Assembly (NCBI GenBank): GCA_004298435.1
Contig: SCSF01000119.1
Span: 1-39,194, forward strand
From: Beijerinckiaceae bacterium
GTDB lineage: Bacteria; Pseudomonadota; Alphaproteobacteria; Rhizobiales; Beijerinckiaceae
Direction of reading: 5' to 3'
DNA length: 39,194 bases
Shown: positions 33,951-39,194 of the stretch, piece after piece
Numbering within the stretch: position 1 is the stretch's first letter
How the letters are laid out: every line of letters starts with the position of its first letter
Made by a program: the position numbers and the translations under genes
Notes under the pieces: generated by a model
Databases searched by the model: none
What the model saw: only the letters and a program-made list of their open reading frames with translations
What the model was told of the DNA's origin: nothing

Positions 33951-35801
33951 ATGCACCAATCATTGAAAAAATCGCTCCGTTCGCCGGTGCTCGCGCTTGG
34001 CGATTTTACCACTGACCGACGCGTATTGCTTTTGATCCTGATGGCGGTCGTCGTCGGCAGCGTCGGCCTCGTCGGCGCCTGGGCGCTGTTGAGGCTGATC
34101 GCTCTCGTCACCAATCTCCTCTGGTTCGGTAAGTTTTCCTGGGTTTTGACGTCGCTCGCGCCGTTGCATCCGACATGGATCACGGTTCTGATTCCAACGG
34201 TCGGCGGAGTCATCATTGGGCTGATGGCGCGTTTCGGCTCGGAAAAAATCCGCGGGCACGGAATCCCCGAGGCGATCGAGGCCATTTTGATCGGCGGCAG
34301 CCGCATGTCGCCGACAGTGGCTGCTCTCAAGCCCCTGTCTTCAGCAATATCGATTGGAACCGGCGGTCCGTTCGGCGCCGAAGGTCCGATCATTATGACG
34401 GGCGGAGCTTTCGGCTCGCTCTTCGCGCAATTTTTCCATCTGACCGCTGTGGAACGGAAGACTTTGCTGGTTGCCGGTGCGGCGGCCGGCATGACAGGCG
34501 TGTTCGGCACGCCGATCGCCTCTGTGCTGCTGGCGGTTGAGCTGCTGCTCTTCGAATGGAAGCCGCGCAGCCTGCTTCCCGTCATTGCGGCTTCGCTAAT
34601 CGCGGCGACCTGGCGTCCCTTTCTGATTGGAAGCGGCCCGCTGTTTCCCTTCGCCAATGATCCGAGCCTGCCGTGGTGGGGCATCGGCCTTTATGTCGGT
34701 GTCGGCATCGTGGCGGGCCTGCAATCCAGCATCCTCACTGGTCTGCTTTACCGTGCGGAAGATCTCTTCGAGATGCTGCCCGTCCACTGGATGTGGTGGC
34801 CGGCGATCGGCGGGGTCGTCGTGGGCATCGGCGGAATGATCGATCCTGCCTCGCTTGGCGTCGGCTATGACCAGATCGGGGCCTTGCTCTCGGGCCATAT
34901 GGCGATGAGCGATGTCAGCCGGCTCCTGTGGGTGAAGGCTGTCATCTGGATCGTCGCGCTGGCGTCCGGCACCTCAGGCGGCGTTCTCGCACCGCTTCTC
35001 ATTCTCGGTGGCGCGCTTGGCGCGCTCGAAGCCACCTTCCTTCCCGGCAATGTCGGCTTCTGGGCCTTGATCGGCATGGCGGCCACCATGGGCGGCACGA
35101 TGCGTTCGCCGCTCACGGGCGCTCTCTTTGCCGTCGAACTGACAGGCGATGTTCATGCCCTTCCGGCCCTGTTTGCGGCCACAGCCGCGGCGCATGCCGT
35201 CACCGTGCTAATCCTGAAGCGGTCGATATTGACGGAAAAGATCGCCCGTCACGGCAATCATCTTTCCCGCGAATACAGCATCGATCCTTTTGAGCTGATG
35301 CGGGTATCCGAGGTTATGATTACCGAGGTGGATACGCTTCCGTCGCGGATGACGATCGATGATGCTATCGCCTTCTTCAATGGCCCCGAACGGCGGCACA
35401 GCAGCTATCCTGTTGTCGACGCCAATCGGCACGTTATTGGAATGGTGGCGCATTCCGATCTGCTCAACTGGGTCAGAGAACCTTCGCATGGCGGCTCGAC
35501 TCTTTACGACGTCGTCTCCGACACCTCCTTAACCGTGGGCTATCCGGAGGAGATGATCCTCAGCCTCGTCGACAGGATGATGACGAACGATGTCGGACGC
35601 GCGCCGATCGTCGACTCCACCGGCAAGCTCGTTGGCCTCGTTGCGCGGAAGGACATTCTGCACGTCCGCGCCCAAGCCCGCGCCCTGGAAAAGCAGCGTG
35701 ACGTATTCCTGTGGCTGGGCAAGCGGCGGAAAGATGGACAGGAGTCCGGCGCGGCCAATTTGAAAAAACCGGATGCCGACGTTCAGAAACCTCACGGATA
35801 A
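33951..35801 (+). CDS. CLC-type chloride transporter with C-terminal CBS pair
   Basis: A 616-residue CLC family membrane protein. The selectivity motifs are variants: GHGIP (102-106) in place of GSGIP, GAEGP (142-146), which keeps the gating glutamate (E144), and SGGVLAPLL in place of the GGxFAP motif. E144 suggests proton-coupled antiport rather than a simple channel. The cytosolic tail holds two CBS motifs (about 440-500 and 520-570: VSEVMITEVDTL and MMTNDVGRAPIVD), which usually sense nucleotides. The gene is divergent from marR. Its last 10 bp overlap the end of the GST gene on the other strand. Confidence 0.9.
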   Translation: MHQSLKKSLRSPVLALGDFTTDRRVLLLILMAVVVGSVGLVGAWALLRLIALVTNLLWFGKFSWVLTSLAPLHPTWITVLIPTVGGVIIGLMARFGSEKIRGHGIPEAIEAILIGGSRMSPTVAALKPLSSAISIGTGGPFGAEGPIIMTGGAFGSLFAQFFHLTAVERKTLLVAGAAAGMTGVFGTPIASVLLAVELLLFEWKPRSLLPVIAASLIAATWRPFLIGSGPLFPFANDPSLPWWGIGLYVGVGIVAGLQSSILTGLLYRAEDLFEMLPVHWMWWPAIGGVVVGIGGMIDPASLGVGYDQIGALLSGHMAMSDVSRLLWVKAVIWIVALASGTSGGVLAPLLILGGALGALEATFLPGNVGFWALIGMAATMGGTMRSPLTGALFAVELTGDVHALPALFAATAAAHAVTVLILKRSILTEKIARHGNHLSREYSIDPFELMRVSEVMITEVDTLPSRMTIDDAIAFFNGPERRHSSYPVVDANRHVIGMVAHSDLLNWVREPSHGGSTLYDVVSDTSLTVGYPEEMILSLVDRMMTNDVGRAPIVDSTGKLVGLVARKDILHVRAQARALEKQRDVFLWLGKRRKDGQESGAANLKKPDADVQKPHG

Positions 35802-36523
35802 TCGAGTTCGCGGTAGTGCCGGAAAATTCCTCCTTCATTGAAGGCGATCCGCCGCTTCGAGCCGAGATAGCGCATTATGTTGGGCCGTTCGCGAATGGCG
35901 TCGTGCAGGGCTGCAAGCGCCGGATAGCGTGTTTTGAAGCCGTGCATGGCGCGCGGAAAGGCGTAAGTGAAACCTTCGGCAAGCTGGAACAGGGACAGAT
36001 CGACGTAGGTGAGGCGGTCGCCGACAATGTGACGGTCGCCTGACGGATTCTGTCTCAGCACGCGCTCGAAATAGTCCAGGTATTTTGGAAGCCTGTTACG
36101 CAGAAAGTCCGCGCTTCGCTGCTTGGCGGCGTCTTTCTGATCTTCGTAATAAAGGCTGTTGGCGATAGGATGATGCGTGTCGTGGACTTCGGCGACAATA
36201 TCCGTGATCGTGAGCTGCAAACCATTGGCGACGTAGCGCAGGTCTTCATCCTGTGGCGAAAGATCAAGCTTCGGACCGAGATAGAGCAGAATATTCGCGA
36301 CGTGCGGTATGATGAGATCGCCATCCTTCAGGAATGGCGGCGCGAAAGGGATATGGTGCTCGCTGTTGCTTTCGAGAATCGCCATCATGGCGTCGACGCC
36401 CTGTCCCTTTTTCTCCGGCCCGCGCGCCACATCGATGTAATCGGCCCCGGCTTCCTCGAGGGCAAGCCGGACAAATTCGCCGCGTCCTTGCAAGCCAGGC
36501 CAGTAATAGAGTTCGTAAGGCAT
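35792..36523 (-). CDS. glutathione S-transferase family protein
   Basis: A 243-residue protein with an N-terminal thioredoxin-like GST domain ([24 protein letters not shown]) and a C-terminal helical domain ([17 protein letters not shown], with the conserved Asp of the N-capping box). The first-strand Tyr-Tyr-Trp and the [11 protein letters not shown] segment occupy the glutathione-binding side; the usual PxL...ES motif is less clear. The ATG at 36523 is preceded by AGGAG. It is convergent with and overlaps clc by 10 bp. Role unknown, perhaps detoxification. Confidence 0.82.
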   Translation of the reverse strand: MPYELYYWPGLQGRGEFVRLALEEAGADYIDVARGPEKKGQGVDAMMAILESNSEHHIPFAPPFLKDGDLIIPHVANILLYLGPKLDLSPQDEDLRYVANGLQLTITDIVAEVHDTHHPIANSLYYEDQKDAAKQRSADFLRNRLPKYLDYFERVLRQNPSGDRHIVGDRLTYVDLSLFQLAEGFTYAFPRAMHGFKTRYPALAALHDAIRERPNIMRYLGSKRRIAFNEGGIFRHYRELDYP

Positions 36524-36668
36524 CAGGCTCCTCTCAGCTCCGCAAGCGCCGGCCATTCAATTTAAATGGGCGGACAGGCTGGAATTTCCATTCAAAGCGC
36601 CACGGCTCCGGGCGGCGACGCGACCCCATTGCCGCCCCGCCTCAGCCCGGCTAGTTTGCCGACACCGC

Positions 36669-37292
36669 TTGTTTTTCTCCAGTCCGGCTTCCCTCTTGAC
36701 CGATTTCACCGCCATCTTTTTCGCGCTTGTCTTCGGCTATTTTTGCGGCTCGATCCCGTTCGGTCTTTTGCTCACCCGCATGGCGGGCACGGCCGATCTG
36801 CGCGGCATTGGATCCGGCAATATCGGCGCGACGAATGTTCTGCGCACCGGGCGCAAGGATCTGGCGGCTGGAACGCTTCTCCTCGATGCGCTGAAAGGCG
36901 TCGCGGCTGTGCTCATCGTCAGACATGGCGCTCCCGGCGTTGCGCCGCTCTTTGCGGCTGGCGGCGCCTTCCTTGGACATGTGTTTCCTGTCTGGCTCAG
37001 GTTCAAAGGCGGCAAGGGCGTCGCAACGTTTCTCGGCACGCTGCTTGCCCTCGACTGGCGGGCCGGCTGCGTCTTTATCGTGCTCTGGCTCCTTGTGGCG
37101 TTTGCAACGCGCTATTCGTCATTAAGCGCGCTGATCGCGAGCGCCGCCGCGCCGCTCGTGCTGCTTCTGCTTGGGCGCAATGATGTCGCCATTCTTTATG
37201 CGGTGCTAGCGGCGCTTCTCTGGTTCATGCACCGCGCCAACATCATGCGGCTTGTTACAGGAAAAGAAACCAAAATCGGGCGGCGACAATGA
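36669..37292 (+). CDS. plsY: glycerol-3-phosphate acyltransferase PlsY
   Basis: Membrane enzyme that transfers an acyl group from acyl-phosphate to glycerol-3-phosphate in phospholipid synthesis. It has three conserved loops: [18 protein letters not shown], and [18 protein letters not shown]. About five membrane helices, 207 residues. No ATG fits: the frame can begin at TTG 36669 or at TTG 36696. It overlaps dprA by 4 bp (ATGA). Confidence 0.94.
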   Translation: MFFSSPASLLTDFTAIFFALVFGYFCGSIPFGLLLTRMAGTADLRGIGSGNIGATNVLRTGRKDLAAGTLLLDALKGVAAVLIVRHGAPGVAPLFAAGGAFLGHVFPVWLRFKGGKGVATFLGTLLALDWRAGCVFIVLWLLVAFATRYSSLSALIASAAAPLVLLLLGRNDVAILYAVLAALLWFMHRANIMRLVTGKETKIGRRQ

Positions 37293-38560
37293 GCCTTGGA
37301 GCGGGGGAGCCGAAGCCGGGAGGGCTGCAACTTTCGGATGCTCAGCGCTTCGAATGGCTCCGGCTCCTGCGCAGCGAAAGGATCGGACCGCGCACGTTCC
37401 GCGCCCTGATCAGCCGCTTCGGCAGCGCGCGTGCGGCGCTTGAGGCCTTGCCCCGTCTGGCGCCCCGTGATCGTCCGGTGCGGCTTGCGAGCATTGAGGA
37501 CATCGAGCGTGAAATGGCGGCGGCGGCGCGCTGCGGGGCGCGTTTTCTCGGTTTGGGAGAAGCCGATTATCCGCCGCTTCTGAGACGGATCGATTCCGCG
37601 CCGCCGATTATTGCGGTGCGCGGCGACCCGGCGATATTTGCGCGCCCTGCGGTGGCGATCGTCGGCGCGCGCAACGCCTCAGGCGCGGGGCTTGCATTTG
37701 CCGAGCGGCTCGCCCGCGGTCTTGCGCAGGCCGGTTTCGTCGTTGTCTCCGGCCTCGCGCGCGGCATCGATATTCGCGCCCATCAAACGAGCATGGAATC
37801 GGGGACGGTTGCCGTGCTTGCCGGCGGTCTCGATCGCATTTATCCGGCCGAGCATACGGAGGCATTGGAGCGGCTGCTCGCACATGGCGCGGCGCTCAGC
37901 GAAATGCCGTTTGGATGGGAAGCGCGAGGGCGGGATTTTCCGCGCCGCAATCGGATTGTTGCTGGCCTTGCGCAAGGCACTGTCGTCGTTGAGGCGGCGC
38001 GCCGGTCGGGCTCATTGATTACGGCGCGCTTCGCCGCCGAGCATGGCCGTGAGGTTCTGGCGGTGCCGGGCTCGCCGCTCGATCCGCGCGCCGAAGGCAC
38101 AAACGATCTTTTGCGCGATGGAGCGACCATCTGCACTTCGGCGCAAGACGTGATTGATGCGCTCGCCGCCCAAATCGAGCGGCCCGAGCCGGAGCGCGAT
38201 CTTTTTGCCGAAAGCTGGCCTGACGAACCCGACGAAACCTTGTGGGACGAACTGGAACTGCCCGAGATCGACGCGCCGCCGAGAGCGGCCGCCCGGACGA
38301 AAGACAAGAGCTTTGCCGGCGATTCGAGCCGCATCGGGGCTGCGCCCTACGACGCAACTCCTGGTGCGCTGTCTTTGTCTGGTGATCCGGCGACAATGCG
38401 CAGCCGGATTGTCGCGCTCCTTGGGCCGACGCCGATTTCAATCGACGAACTCGCGCGCGCGACCGCTGCGCCTGCCGGCGATGTTCGCGCCATATTGCTG
38501 GAACTGGAACTTGCGGGCCAGCTTGAGCGCCAGCCGGGCGATCTCGTCAGCAGGCTGTAG
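37289..38560 (+). CDS. dprA: DNA processing protein DprA
   Basis: Loads RecA on incoming single-stranded DNA during transformation. It has 423 residues: an N-terminal helix-hairpin-helix-like part ([22 protein letters not shown]), a Rossmann-like SMF domain ([43 protein letters not shown]), an acidic linker, and a C-terminal winged helix (about 370-423). The start overlaps plsY by 4 bp. In related bacteria the gene is usually followed by topA; here it is not. Confidence 0.95.
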   Translation: MSLGAGEPKPGGLQLSDAQRFEWLRLLRSERIGPRTFRALISRFGSARAALEALPRLAPRDRPVRLASIEDIEREMAAAARCGARFLGLGEADYPPLLRRIDSAPPIIAVRGDPAIFARPAVAIVGARNASGAGLAFAERLARGLAQAGFVVVSGLARGIDIRAHQTSMESGTVAVLAGGLDRIYPAEHTEALERLLAHGAALSEMPFGWEARGRDFPRRNRIVAGLAQGTVVVEAARRSGSLITARFAAEHGREVLAVPGSPLDPRAEGTNDLLRDGATICTSAQDVIDALAAQIERPEPERDLFAESWPDEPDETLWDELELPEIDAPPRAAARTKDKSFAGDSSRIGAAPYDATPGALSLSGDPATMRSRIVALLGPTPISIDELARATAAPAGDVRAILLELELAGQLERQPGDLVSRL

Positions 38561-38590
38561 ATCCAGCGGCTGGGGCTATTGTTTTGTCAC

Positions 38591-38620
38591 GCGAACCGGA
38601 AGCCCCACTTCACATGAAAA
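38591..38620 (+). repeat. dispersed intergenic repeat, diverged copy
   Basis: GCGAACCGGAAGCCCCACTT and the following CACATGAAAA resemble the copy at 13636-13665 with several substitutions. It lies in the gap between dprA and the small hypothetical gene. Confidence 0.45.
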
Positions 38621-38627
38621 CATTTCG

Positions 38628-38888
38628 TTATCTTCGCCGCCGCATGTGAAATTCCGCTTCCAGCCGCGCCATGTTCAGAAAGTAGGTGAGCATATCGAGC
38701 TTCGCGAGCCCGGACATTTTCGCGAGCTCCGCGGTCATAAAAGCGATGTATTCCGCTGTGCCCGCGGCATCCTTGCGAGGCCGGTGAATGTCGAGAGTGG
38801 AAGGATCACCAGCTTCCGCAGCGTGCGGATGAGGCGAGCGAACCTGCTGGGATTGAGTTTGCAAATGCGAAGATTTGGCCGCCGCCAT
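38628..38888 (-). CDS. small hypothetical protein
   Basis: An 86-residue product from ATG 38888; the frame is also open to 38954. The first half is polar and low in complexity. The second half looks like a conserved helical pair: EYIAFMTAELAKMSGLAKLD, then LTYFLNMARLEAEFHMRRRR. Small proteins with this kind of C-terminus are found in Hyphomicrobiales as far as I recall, without known function. It is convergent with dprA. Confidence 0.55.
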   Translation of the reverse strand: MAAAKSSHLQTQSQQVRSPHPHAAEAGDPSTLDIHRPRKDAAGTAEYIAFMTAELAKMSGLAKLDMLTYFLNMARLEAEFHMRRRR

Positions 38889-39073
38889 AGGGAGCCCCCG
38901 ATACGACTCAGATAATACACGCACAAGTTGTAAACACGGTCTAGTTTCTGTCAATCATCACGAAGCGGAATTTCATGTGATATAAATTGGTTAACACTAA
39001 TATCTGGGATGGCGCTTTGTCGCGTCAGGAGTTTTTGTAAACGTAATAGTTGTAAAAATCTGCTCTCTTTCGA

Positions 39074-39194
39074 TTACAGTTCGATGGCTGCATCGGCAGC
39101 GCGAAGCAGGAGCCCAGCTTTGAGAAAGCGCTCGGGGTTGACCGGCGCGCCGTCAATCCGCGTTTCGTAATGCAGGTGCGGACCGGTGGCCCGG
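39074..39194 (-). CDS. M23 family metallopeptidase (partial, C-terminal 39 codons)
   Basis: Only the 3' end lies in the window. It reads ATGPHLHYETRIDGAPVNPE and ends RAADAAIEL. The GPHLHYE motif contains the last zinc ligand of LytM/M23 peptidoglycan endopeptidases. The stop TAA is at 39076-39074. The gene continues past the right edge. Confidence 0.88.
   Translation of the reverse strand, partial: RATGPHLHYETRIDGAPVNPERFLKAGLLLRAADAAIEL

Noticed and set aside
1-39194. CRISPR arrays, insertion sequences, prophage genes, rRNA
   Set aside because: No regularly spaced direct repeats, transposase or integrase motifs, phage structural genes or rRNA-like stretches were seen.

Overview
KIND OF ORGANISM. 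The window is GC-rich chromosomal DNA from an alphaproteobacterium, most likely of the order Hyphomicrobiales (Rhizobiales). The evidence is the divK-pleD pair, the DUF3572-dinB pair, an EipB (DUF1849) envelope protein, a cysteine-free L33, the rnr-topA couplet, and a pyrB partnered by a dihydroorotase-like protein without its metal-binding HxH motif. Short dispersed repeats and REP-like palindromes sit between genes. A Beijerinckiaceae/Bradyrhizobium-like host is an inference from the repeat style and gene order. I see no phage, insertion sequence, CRISPR array, tRNA or rRNA. LAYOUT. (1) 1-3681, minus: a ferric-iron type ABC importer (fbpA-fbpB-fbpC; fbpC runs off the left edge). (2) 4240-8651: a compact specialised-metabolism locus. 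On the minus strand lies a single-module NRPS with A-PCP-TE architecture, followed by a pterin-dependent aromatic amino acid hydroxylase. Divergently on the plus strand lies an MbtH-like protein. (3) 8881-17765: accessory and housekeeping genes: a polyhistidine exported protein, a sugar dehydrogenase fused to cytochrome c, a GlsB-type membrane protein, pyrE, a fatty acid hydroxylase-family protein, an IsdG-like monooxygenase, a Tyr/Pro-rich exported peptide, glycerophosphodiesterase, RidA and EipB. Two REP-like paired palindromes lie here. (4) 18001-30538: a conserved core block: dinB and DUF3572 (minus), divK and pleD (plus), then rpmG, MFS, NUDIX, DUF983, rnr and topA (minus). (5) 31110-38560: pyrB, dihydroorotase-like, [marR / clc / gst], plsY, dprA, followed by a small conserved hypothetical and the 3' end of an M23 peptidase gene. 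HOW IT FITS TOGETHER. Block 5 reads as the usual rhizobial pyrB-pyrC-plsY-dprA-topA-rnr neighbourhood in which the pyrB-to-dprA part is flipped relative to topA and has received a MarR-regulated CLC transporter and a GST-family gene. The most unusual content is the MbtH / A-PCP-TE / hydroxylase locus. Its thioesterase carries a cysteine in place of the nucleophilic serine, its adenylation pocket read by hand matches no code I know, and it lies beside an iron importer. Its product cannot be deduced from sequence alone, but it is the best candidate here for an undescribed pathway.
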